Source of the DNA: Acidobacteriota bacterium
GTDB lineage: Bacteria; Acidobacteriota; Blastocatellia; RBC074
Assembly (NCBI GenBank): GCA_013140935.1
Contig: JABFSD010000408.1
Coordinates: 1 to 5,424, forward strand
Length of the DNA: 5,424 nt
Direction of reading: 5' to 3'
Below the pieces are notes generated by a model. The model saw nothing but the letters and a program-made list of their open reading frames with translations. It searched no databases and was not told the DNA's origin. A program made the translations under genes and the position numbers. Positions 1 to 5,424 of the stretch are shown piece by piece. Each line of letters starts with the position of its first letter. Positions within the stretch are counted from its first letter, which is position 1.

Positions 1-114
1 GATCAATACGGCGCGACGCTGGCGCAATGGTTCGGATTGCCCGCGACGGCGGTGGCAAGCGTGTTTCCGAATCTCGTGAATTTCGGGGTGCGGAATTTGG
101 GCTTCGTGGTGTGA
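1..114 (+). CDS. DUF1501 family protein, C-terminal fragment
   Basis: Frame 1 is open from the window edge to a TGA at 112-114 and encodes 37 residues. They begin DQYGATLAQWFGLPATAV and end with a VFPNLVNF stretch followed by RNLGFVV. This matches the usual end of DUF1501 proteins: a DQYxATLAxWFG motif, then VFPNxxNF, then a short LGF tail. DUF1501 proteins are sulfatase-like, often carry a Tat signal, and in Acidobacteriota and Planctomycetota commonly lie next to a DUF1800 gene; their biochemical role is not settled. The upstream part, including any signal peptide and the start codon, is outside the window. The call rests on a short but characteristic tail. The gene converges on the kinase gene and is separated from it by a hairpin. 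Confidence 0.72.
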   Translation, partial: DQYGATLAQWFGLPATAVASVFPNLVNFGVRNLGFVV

Positions 115-144
115 AACCCATGAGCCAAGTCAGCTCAAACTGAG

Positions 145-182
145 AAAGGGCGCAACGGCTTTGGTCGTTGCGCCCTTTGTTT
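145..182. terminator. Probable bidirectional hairpin terminator between convergent genes
   Basis: A perfect 13-bp inverted repeat, AAAGGGCGCAACG at 145-157 and CGTTGCGCCCTTT at 166-178, encloses an 8-nt loop. It starts 30 nt after the DUF1501 stop and lies 35 nt beyond the kinase stop on the other strand. The stem is GC-rich with A/T ends, and TTTGTTT follows on the plus strand. The U-tract is interrupted in both directions, so efficiency is uncertain, but position and symmetry suit a shared terminator. Confidence 0.75.
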
Positions 183-213
183 GTGCGCGTGTTTCCGTTG
201 CGCTGCATTCACG

Positions 214-2931
214 TCAGGGCTTTAGCCCGATGTCGCGCAGCAGTTGCTGAAAGCGTATGTCCTGCCGTAACCCGGCCAGCCGCGGATTGATCTTTGCCCA
301 AACCACAGTTTCTTCGCGGCGTTCCAGTGCGCGTTGCAGCCAGACGAAGGCCTGGTCGCGTTGGCCGAGCGCCGCGTGAATTTCGGCAATCGGTATGCAC
401 CCTAAGCCGCCGCGCCGTTCGACTTCATTCAAGACGCGCGCGGCTTCGGCGCGTCGGCCTGAGAGCGCGTAAGCCAAGCCGATGTAAGAGGCCGCTTCAT
501 AAGGTTCACCCAGCGCCACCGCCTGGCGAAATGCGGCTAATGCTTCGTCGTAAGGCGCCAGTTGCAAATGCACCAGCCCGACTTCTACGTGTATGCCGAA
601 TGACGTCGCCAGAGCCAGATTGAGGCCTTGCCGAACGAATCGTAAGGCCGCTTCGGGTTGGTCAAGGCTGCAATAAATTCTGGACAGCCCTGAGTAATTG
701 CTGGAACTCAAGGGATCAAGCTCGCGCGCGCGTTGCGCTTCCTGCAAGGCTTCTTCCAAGCGGCCTTGCACAGCCAGTGCAAAAGCATACCAGCGGTGAG
801 CCGTCGCGTCGTTGGGGTTGAGCCTGAGCGCCAGTTGGAATTCCTGCTCGGCTTGGGGGAAGTCCCACTCCCAGCTATACCACACGTAACCGAGCGCGGA
901 ATGCGGCTCGGACAGTTGCGGGTTGAGCGCGAGCGCCGTTGCGGCAGAAGCCCGCGCCGCCGCCGCCGCTTCACGTCCAGAGGTGGAACTATAAGAGGGG
1001 AGAACGGAATAGTTGGCGGCCAAGGCGGCATGCGCCAGCGCATAGCCAGGGTCTTGTCCGATGGCACGTTGGTAATGCTCAATGCTGGCTTGCAGCGTTT
1101 CAGCCGTGCGCTGGTTCGCCAGATACTTGCCCTGCAAATAAAGCTGGTAAGCCTCCTGATTCACGGTGTCGGGTTGCGCCTGAAAGCGCTGACCGCCGCT
1201 GCCCAGTTTAAGTCCCAATTGCTGTGCGACTTCCCGTGCGATTTCGCTTTGCGCGGCGGGCAAGTTTCCCGCGCGCGGTTCAAATTGGCGTCCCCACAGG
1301 CGCGAACCGTCTTGAGCGTCTACCAACTCAACTCGAATGATGATTTGTGACGCCTGCCGTTTCACTTCGCCCATCACCAGCGCCCTGACCTTGAGTTGCT
1401 CACCGACCTCGCGCGGGTCTACCGCCCGCCCTTTGTAAGTAAAGACCGTGCTGCGCGCCATCACCCGCAACGCGGGCAAATGTTGCAGATTCCACATCAG
1501 GCTTTCGGTGAGACCATCCGATAGATATTCCGCTTCCGGGTCTGCGCCCACGTTGGTGAAAGGTAACACCGCGACGGAGTGAATCGCTTTGCCTTGCTGG
1601 CCGGGAACGTAGCGGTAAAGCGCCCAGCCCGCCAACAACAGCAACACCAGCGCACTGATGGCAGCCCAGCGCACCGGTTGCGACAGACGACGGAAGATGT
1701 TGGGTTTGGTTACGGCTGCCGTCACCGCCATCGGTGCGCTATTCGTGCTGAGGGGTTTGGCCGCAGCGGATTTTTCCGTCGTGGAATGGCCTACGCGCAA
1801 ACTGAGCGAGATGGCACTCGCCGGCGTGTCATTCGACCGTTTCATCAGCGCCGCTAATTCCAGTTCCTGTTGCAAGACTTTCAAGTCAGCCAGCAACGCC
1901 GCGCAGTGTGGATAGCGCGCCGCGCAGTCTTTGGCGAGCGCACGGTTGATGAGATGTGGCAAACTCGCAGGTAGATGCGGGGCTAAAGCGTGCAGCGGCG
2001 GCGGTTCGCGTTCGAGCAAAGCCGCCAGCACATCGCCCGTCGTAGCGCCCGCGAACGGAGTCCGCCCGGTCAGCAATTCATAAGCGACGACGCCGAGGCT
2101 GAACACGTCGGTGCTTTCGTCGGTTTCCAAGCCGCGCGCCTGTTCGGGTGACATGTAATTCACTGTCCCCATCACCAAACCGGGATGGGTATGCACAGTA
2201 GAAAACGCCGTCGTCGCGTTGCTTACCTTCATTTTGGCGAGGCCGAAATCCAGCACCTTCACCAAACCATCGGGACGCACCATCAGGTTTTCAGGCTTGA
2301 TGTCGCGGTGGACTACGCCGGCGGCATGCGCGGCGGCGAGCGCCGTAGCGGTTTGCCTCAGCACGTCCAGCACGAAACCCAGCGTCAGGTCGCCGTCTTG
2401 CAACGCCGTGCGCAGGTTGCGGCCTTCGACGAATTCGGTGGCGATGAAATGCGCCGTGCCTTCACTCGTCTGGGCTTCGCCGATTTCGTGAATGGTGAGA
2501 ATGTTCGGATGGTTGAGCGCAGAGACAGCACGCGCTTCCTGTCGAAAGCGGCGCAATCGTTCGACATCGTAGGTGAAAACAGCCGGCAAGAGTTTGAGCG
2601 CGACGGGACGGCCCAAGCGCGAGTCGTGGGCGCGATAAACGACGCCCATGCCGCCCGCGCCGATGCGCTGTTCGATTCGGTAAGGGCCTACGGTTTGGCC
2701 GGAGGACAGTTCGCCCGTGGCGTTCAAGGGCGGAAACGTAGTGCGGTTCACCAGCGGGCGACGCATGAAATCGTCCGCCGTGTCATTCACCGCCAGCAAT
2801 GATTCGACCTCTTGCCGCAACTCCGCATCGTCGCCGCATTGCGCCGTCAGCCAGGCGATACGCTCGGTGGGCGCGCGTTCACTGGCGGCTTGCAAGAGGT
2901 CTTTGATTTGTTGCCAGCGTTGTGGGGCCAT
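214..2931 (-). CDS. Membrane Ser/Thr protein kinase with TolB-like and TPR sensor region
   Basis: This 905-residue protein is a PknB-like (Hanks-type) kinase that transfers phosphate from ATP to Ser/Thr. Residues 1-55 form the helical pre-kinase segment (CGDDAELRQEVESLL) often seen in acidobacterial kinases. The kinase domain spans about 84-355 and looks catalytically complete: glycine loop GAGGMG 91-96, K113 in VALKLLP, candidate alpha-C glutamate E132, HRDIKPEN 208-215 with D210, DFG 228-230, and SPE 261-263 in place of APE. The activation loop (about 231-260) is rich in Thr/Ser. After a Ser/Thr/Ala-rich linker there is one membrane segment, about 422-442. A TolB/FlgO-like region follows (about 452-573; AVLPFTNVG, YLSDGLTESL), then TPR-type helical repeats (about 591-870). 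The ATG at 2931 keeps the conserved N-terminus; the next Met (residue 56) would delete it. The 20 nt before the ATG are pyrimidine-rich, with no Shine-Dalgarno sequence. The gene lies 112 nt downstream of the sigma gene on the same strand and is probably its regulator. Substrate and signal are not visible in the sequence. Confidence 0.95.
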   Translation of the reverse strand: MAPQRWQQIKDLLQAASERAPTERIAWLTAQCGDDAELRQEVESLLAVNDTADDFMRRPLVNRTTFPPLNATGELSSGQTVGPYRIEQRIGAGGMGVVYRAHDSRLGRPVALKLLPAVFTYDVERLRRFRQEARAVSALNHPNILTIHEIGEAQTSEGTAHFIATEFVEGRNLRTALQDGDLTLGFVLDVLRQTATALAAAHAAGVVHRDIKPENLMVRPDGLVKVLDFGLAKMKVSNATTAFSTVHTHPGLVMGTVNYMSPEQARGLETDESTDVFSLGVVAYELLTGRTPFAGATTGDVLAALLEREPPPLHALAPHLPASLPHLINRALAKDCAARYPHCAALLADLKVLQQELELAALMKRSNDTPASAISLSLRVGHSTTEKSAAAKPLSTNSAPMAVTAAVTKPNIFRRLSQPVRWAAISALVLLLLAGWALYRYVPGQQGKAIHSVAVLPFTNVGADPEAEYLSDGLTESLMWNLQHLPALRVMARSTVFTYKGRAVDPREVGEQLKVRALVMGEVKRQASQIIIRVELVDAQDGSRLWGRQFEPRAGNLPAAQSEIAREVAQQLGLKLGSGGQRFQAQPDTVNQEAYQLYLQGKYLANQRTAETLQASIEHYQRAIGQDPGYALAHAALAANYSVLPSYSSTSGREAAAAARASAATALALNPQLSEPHSALGYVWYSWEWDFPQAEQEFQLALRLNPNDATAHRWYAFALAVQGRLEEALQEAQRARELDPLSSSNYSGLSRIYCSLDQPEAALRFVRQGLNLALATSFGIHVEVGLVHLQLAPYDEALAAFRQAVALGEPYEAASYIGLAYALSGRRAEAARVLNEVERRGGLGCIPIAEIHAALGQRDQAFVWLQRALERREETVVWAKINPRLAGLRQDIRFQQLLRDIGLKP

Positions 2932-2935
2932 AAAA

Positions 2936-3048
2936 AGTGAAAGGTGAAAGGTGAAAAGTGAAAAGTGAAAGCTGAAAAAGTGAAACGTGAATGGTGTTAC
3001 TTACAGCAACTTTTCACTTTTCACTTTTCACTTTCTGAGCTTTTCACT
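2936..3048. repeat. Heptanucleotide AGTGAAA repeat array with inverted arms
   Basis: On the plus strand 2936-2991 holds consecutive 7-nt units: AGTGAAA, GGTGAAA twice, AGTGAAA twice, GCTGAAA, an extra A, AGTGAAA and a CGTGAA remnant. The right arm carries the reverse complement TTTCACT three times in tandem at 3012-3032 and once more at 3042-3048. The longest perfect match is 20 bp (2951-2970 with 3012-3031), separated by 41 nt, so either strand could fold into a long A/T-rich hairpin. The array fills the sigma-kinase gap. Its rightmost unit contains the sigma stop codon (TGA on the minus strand, 3046-3044), and its left end lies 4 nt from the kinase ATG. It resembles the short tandemly repeated repetitive sequences known in cyanobacteria. 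Function is unknown; a terminator/attenuator or an RNA processing site between the two genes are possibilities. Confidence 0.93.
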
Positions 3049-3610
3049 TTTGAGTTAGTTCGCGGCGCAACCAGAGACGGGCCGTGTTCCATTCGCGTTC
3101 GATGGTCGAATCGCTGAGGCTCATCACTTCGGCAACTTCCTGAATGGTCAGTCCACCGAAATAGCGCAACTCGACGATGCGGCTTTGGCGCGGATCGAAT
3201 TGCGCGAGACTCAATAGCGCATCATCCAACGCGACCAAATCGGCGTCTTGCGCTTCGGCTTCGTCGAGGGCTTCGTCGAGCGCGACATGAATTTCAGCGC
3301 CGCCGCGTTTATCCGTCTGCCGGGCGCGCGCGTAATCCACCAAAATGCGCCGCATCATTTGCGCCGCGATGCCGAAAAAGTGCGCGCGGTTTTGCCAGTC
3401 TATTTGCTGACCAATCAGCCGCACGAAGGCTTCATTCACCAGCCCCGACGTTTGCAACGTATGCCCGCGCCGTTCGCGCCGCAGATAAGCGCCCGCCAAC
3501 TTGTGCAATTCGTCGTAAACGAGCGGCGTCAATTCATCGAGCGCCGCCGCTTCGCCGTTGCGCCAGGCGAGCAATAACTCGGTTACGTGAACGGAAGAGG
3601 GTACGGACAT
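3044..3610 (-). CDS. ECF-type RNA polymerase sigma factor (TIGR02999-like)
   Basis: This 188-residue alternative sigma factor would direct RNA polymerase to a specific promoter set. Region 2 covers about residues 8-98 (VTELLLAWRNGEAAALDEL, VYDELHKLAGAYLRRER, HTLQTSGLVNEAFVRL, RILVDYARARQ). An acidic linker (LDEALDEAEAQDADL) follows, then region 4 at about 124-185 with a helix-turn-helix around LTIQEVAEVMSLSDSTIE. Length and the TLQxxxLVNEA-type motif fit the TIGR02999 / Sigma70_ECF group, commonly encoded beside Ser/Thr kinases in Acidobacteriota and Planctomycetota. I chose the ATG at 3610. The frame extends to a TTG at 3661, but those 17 residues look non-homologous and a candidate -10 box lies inside them. 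The ribosome binding site is weak (AAAGAA, 5 nt before the ATG). Region 2.2 carries Gln-Thr-Ser-Gly where most ECF factors have acidic residues. No anti-sigma gene is visible; the downstream kinase is the likely partner. Confidence 0.93.
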   Translation of the reverse strand: MSVPSSVHVTELLLAWRNGEAAALDELTPLVYDELHKLAGAYLRRERRGHTLQTSGLVNEAFVRLIGQQIDWQNRAHFFGIAAQMMRRILVDYARARQTDKRGGAEIHVALDEALDEAEAQDADLVALDDALLSLAQFDPRQSRIVELRYFGGLTIQEVAEVMSLSDSTIEREWNTARLWLRRELTQK

Positions 3611-3650
3611 CTTGTTCTTTAGCGAAAAGGGAGGACTGCCAACGGCGCGG

Positions 3651-3656
3651 AGTATA
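3651..3656 (-). promoter_or_regulatory. Candidate -10 element for the sigma gene
   Basis: On the minus strand the sequence reads GGCTATACTCC, and TATACT (3656-3651) is one mismatch from TATAAT. It lies 40 nt upstream of the sigma ATG at 3610, which would leave a leader of roughly 30-35 nt. No good TTGACA-like hexamer sits at 16-18 bp; the best is TGGTTT. This is therefore a motif-level guess at a housekeeping promoter. An autoregulated ECF promoter elsewhere in 3657-3760 is equally possible. Confidence 0.35.
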
Positions 3657-3775
3657 GCCAACTTGCCCCCATCAAACCACGCCGCGTCCGCGCTTGAGCG
3701 GTCATCCGGGCTGTGAAAAAAATCTTTCCAGCGATGAAGGAAAAGCGACGGCGAACCGCGCGTTACTTGATGAAA

Positions 3776-3792
3776 GCGGAAAACGATTCCGC
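3776..3792 (+). promoter_or_regulatory. Small hairpin upstream of the secreted-protein gene
   Basis: GCGGAA (3776-3781) and TTCCGC (3787-3792) form a perfect 6-bp stem around a 5-nt AACGA loop. It lies 64 nt before the ATG at 3856. It may be part of a structured 5' leader or a dyad-symmetric protein site; no known riboswitch consensus was matched. A run of seven T follows at 3803-3809, too far from the stem for a standard terminator. Confidence 0.4.
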
Positions 3793-3817
3793 CGCAAGCA
3801 ACTTTTTTTCATACATC

Positions 3818-3839
3818 ACCGGGTCGCAATCCGGTTTTT
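3818..3839 (+). promoter_or_regulatory. Terminator-like hairpin just before the ribosome binding site
   Basis: ACCGG (3818-3822) pairs with CCGGT (3831-3835), and an inner G-T pair could add a sixth step. TTTTT (3835-3839) follows, and the Shine-Dalgarno sequence begins only 3 nt later. The layout of a short GC-rich stem, U-run and then start region resembles an attenuator or leader hairpin. The stem is short and the loop is about 6-8 nt, so it may only weakly affect transcription. It could also be an operator-like dyad. Confidence 0.4.
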
Positions 3840-3842
3840 ATC

Positions 3843-3848
3843 AGGAGG
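3843..3848 (+). promoter_or_regulatory. Strong Shine-Dalgarno site of the secreted-protein gene
   Basis: AGGAGG at 3843-3848 is a perfect core Shine-Dalgarno sequence placed 7 nt before the ATG at 3856. It fixes the start of the plus-strand gene. It contrasts with the weak site of the sigma gene and the absent site of the kinase gene in the same window. Confidence 0.9.
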
Positions 3849-3855
3849 CAGGATC

Positions 3856-5424
3856 ATGAAACATTCGACAACGTTCTTATCGGCTTGGCATAACGCGCCG
3901 CGACGGGTTGGCGTTCTGGCGGCCCTCTGCGTTTTGAGTTTGTGCTTCGGTTGGCTGGGTCTGTCACGCGATGCGTCCAACCACGTCGCAGCCGCTCCGC
4001 TCGCCGCTTGCAGCTACCAGCTTTCGCCCACGTCACTTGGCGTCCCAGGAAGTACCTCAACGGCACCGAAAGTTGACGTGATAACCGATGCCCTTTGCCC
4101 GTGGACAACCATCAGCAATGCCAACTGGATTAAGGTCACTGGCGGCCTTTTTCAGACTGGCAACGGTCAGGCGAGCTTTTATATTGAAGTTAATCCGACA
4201 CTGGCGAGCCGAATCGGTACGGCAACCGTGGCTGGAAAAACCATCACCATTACTCAAGGGGCTGGGTGCTCTACGATCACAGTGAGCGGCGGCATTACTT
4301 ACAAAAACAATGTCGGCGCAAATTTCTCACAAGCTTACCCGGTGAGCGGTGGCACAGGGCCATACAGCTTCAGTGTGAGCGCCGACAGCCTGCCGCCGGG
4401 TTTGACGCTCAATGGCAATGTGTTGAGCGGCCAACTGACAACGGCGGGGATTTATAACTTCACGATCAAAGCAACCGACGCGAAGGGTTGCACGGGTACG
4501 GCGGCAAACACAGTGACCGTCAATCCGAATATCTGCCCTACTATTTTGCTCAATCCAACCAGTCTCCCTAACCTGACTCTTGGCAAGGCGTTCTCACAAA
4601 CGCTGACTGCCACCGGCGGTTCAGCGCCACACAAGTTCGACAACATCAGTGGCGAACTGCCGCCGGGGTTGACGCTCAGCCCGGGTGGTGTTTTGAGCGG
4701 TACGCCCACCACGGCAGGCACGTATTCTTTCCTGCTCACCGCCACAGACACGCAGGATTGTTTTGGCAAACGCATTTATACGATCACCGTCACCTGTCCT
4801 GCACTCACGGTGAGTCCCGCCAACCTGGCAACAGGGACGGTCGGAACCGCATACGCGCAAACGCTCACCGCCAGCGGCGGCGCAGCGCCTTACAAGTTCA
4901 GTCTGGTTGGCGGCGCATTGCCGCCGGGTTTGCAACTCAATATCAATGGCACCGTGAGCGGTACGCCAACGGTTGTGGGGAAACATGATTTCTCTGTCCG
5001 AGCCATTGACCAGAACGGCTGTCTGGGAACGCAAACGGTTTCTCTCTCTGTGATCCAGGCTTGTCCAGCGATCACGTTCAATCCGGTAATCCTGTCCTCG
5101 GGTGCAGCCGGAGCGGCTTATACGCAAACGCTCACGGTCAGCGGCGGCGCAGCGCCTTATTCGTTCAACCTTAGCGCAGGCAATTTGCCAATGGGCTTGT
5201 CGCTTAGTCCCAACGGCGCTGTGACCGGCACGCCGACTGAGCCGGGCGCAACCAGCTTCACGGTGAAAGCAACCGATGCCAACGGCTGTCAAGGAACGCG
5301 CACTTATTCGCTAACCATCGCGCCCGCGCCGCTCGCCAGCGTATCCGCCGCGAGTTACCTGCCCGGCGCAGCGCCTGATTCCATCGTCGCCGCGTTCGGC
5401 GTGAAGCTGGCCGAAGACGTGCAA
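3856..5424 (+). CDS. Secreted BACON / putative-Ig repeat protein, 3' truncated by window
   Basis: The frame is open from ATG 3856 to the window end (523 residues, no stop). The N-terminus has Lys2, Arg16-17 and a hydrophobic stretch at about 18-36, so the protein is probably exported. A BACON-type beta domain covers about 52-136 (CSYQLSPTS, CPWTTISNANWIKV, RIGTATVAGKTITITQ). Four He_PIG-type Ig-like repeats follow at about 138-226, 227-313, 314-402 and 403-490. They share the pattern CP, then GG.APY.F, LPPGL.L, G.LSGTPT..G and ATD..GC. From about 495 the sequence VSAASYLPGAAPDSIVAAFG starts a module like the Solibacter C-terminal domain (TIGR03437-like). Such proteins are thought to be extracellular adhesion, matrix or carbohydrate-binding proteins; no enzyme domain is visible here. 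A lipobox-like LAAC (49-52) ends at the first BACON Cys but lies far from the hydrophobic core, so lipidation is doubtful. The gene is divergent from the sigma gene, and the perfect SD supports the start. Confidence 0.93.
   Translation, partial: MKHSTTFLSAWHNAPRRVGVLAALCVLSLCFGWLGLSRDASNHVAAAPLAACSYQLSPTSLGVPGSTSTAPKVDVITDALCPWTTISNANWIKVTGGLFQTGNGQASFYIEVNPTLASRIGTATVAGKTITITQGAGCSTITVSGGITYKNNVGANFSQAYPVSGGTGPYSFSVSADSLPPGLTLNGNVLSGQLTTAGIYNFTIKATDAKGCTGTAANTVTVNPNICPTILLNPTSLPNLTLGKAFSQTLTATGGSAPHKFDNISGELPPGLTLSPGGVLSGTPTTAGTYSFLLTATDTQDCFGKRIYTITVTCPALTVSPANLATGTVGTAYAQTLTASGGAAPYKFSLVGGALPPGLQLNINGTVSGTPTVVGKHDFSVRAIDQNGCLGTQTVSLSVIQACPAITFNPVILSSGAAGAAYTQTLTVSGGAAPYSFNLSAGNLPMGLSLSPNGAVTGTPTEPGATSFTVKATDANGCQGTRTYSLTIAPAPLASVSAASYLPGAAPDSIVAAFGVKLAEDVQ
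4267..5325 (+). repeat. Four tandem He_PIG Ig-like coding repeats (about 264 bp each)
   Basis: The repeat units are 4267-4533, 4534-4794, 4795-5061 and 5062-5325, that is 89, 87, 89 and about 88 codons. Each begins with a Cys codon, usually followed by Pro, and carries a second Cys 74-75 residues later (138/212, 227/302, 314/389, 403/478). Units 3 and 4 are most alike at DNA level: 4856-4892 and 5123-5159 match over 37 nt with two differences. The first unit is the most divergent, with GQLTT in place of GTPTT. The fixed spacing indicates whole-domain duplication. Confidence 0.9.

Noticed and set aside
733..1350. 205-residue plus-strand open frame opposite the TPR region
   Set aside because: It is antisense to clear TPR coding sequence, has no recognisable motif, and its length is explained by the high GC content of the opposite strand.
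2185..2802. 205-residue plus-strand open frame opposite the kinase domain
   Set aside because: It is fully antisense to the conserved catalytic part of the kinase. Its Arg/His/Gly-rich composition is what the reverse frame of a GC-rich kinase gene gives, and it shows no domain motif of its own.
2936..3048. CRISPR-like array
   Set aside because: The units are only 7 nt and directly abutting, with no spacers, and they reverse orientation half-way. It is a simple short tandem repeat with an inverted arm.
3611..3661. 17-residue N-terminal extension of the sigma factor from a TTG start
   Set aside because: The added residues do not resemble sigma region 2, the family usually starts near the ATG at 3610, and the extension contains a TATACT promoter-like element.
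3760..3850. c-di-GMP (GEMM) type riboswitch before the secreted-protein gene
   Set aside because: The GAAA and CGCAAGC bits recall the consensus, but the conserved GGGCAAACC-like and CGCAAAGC-like core and the P1/P2 pairing could not be laid out.
3900..4011. Lipoprotein signal with lipobox LAAC ending at Cys52
   Set aside because: The motif fits, but it lies about 13 residues beyond the hydrophobic core, and Cys52 is the expected first Cys of the BACON-like domain. An ordinary export signal is more likely.
4621..5292. 223-residue minus-strand open frame opposite the Ig repeats
   Set aside because: It mirrors the repeat structure of the plus-strand He_PIG coding region. The plus frame has a start, a perfect SD, an export signal and known domains; the minus frame has none of these.

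Overview
The window looks like chromosomal DNA from an Acidobacteriota bacterium, probably near class Blastocatellia. This is inferred from the gene types: a DUF1501 C-terminus, a TIGR02999-type ECF sigma factor beside a membrane Ser/Thr kinase with TolB-like and TPR regions, and a secreted protein built from a BACON domain, putative-Ig (He_PIG) repeats and the start of a Solibacter-type (TIGR03437-like) C-terminal module. The moderately high GC content fits. No mobile element, tRNA, rRNA or CRISPR array was seen.

Layout: 1-114 (+) is the tail of a DUF1501 protein. A perfect 13-bp hairpin (145-178) separates it from the convergent kinase gene and probably terminates both. 214-2931 (-) is a 905-residue receptor-like Ser/Thr kinase. 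2936-3048 is an array of 7-nt AGTGAAA-type repeats in two opposed blocks, which fills the gap between the kinase gene and the sigma gene and includes the sigma stop codon. 3044-3610 (-) is the ECF sigma factor, whose product is probably controlled by the kinase. 3611-3855 is a divergent control region with a candidate -10 for the sigma gene and two small hairpins plus a strong ribosome binding site for the plus-strand gene. 3856-5424 (+) is the N-terminal part of a large secreted protein that runs off the window.

Working model (inference): the kinase senses a signal through its C-terminal TolB-like/TPR part and phosphorylates the sigma factor. The sigma factor lacks the usual acidic patch of region 2.2 and has Thr/Ser there instead. 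The sigma factor may then drive its own operon and perhaps the divergent surface-protein gene. The least ordinary features are the heptamer inverted array directly before a kinase start that has no Shine-Dalgarno sequence, and the non-acidic region 2.2 of the sigma factor.
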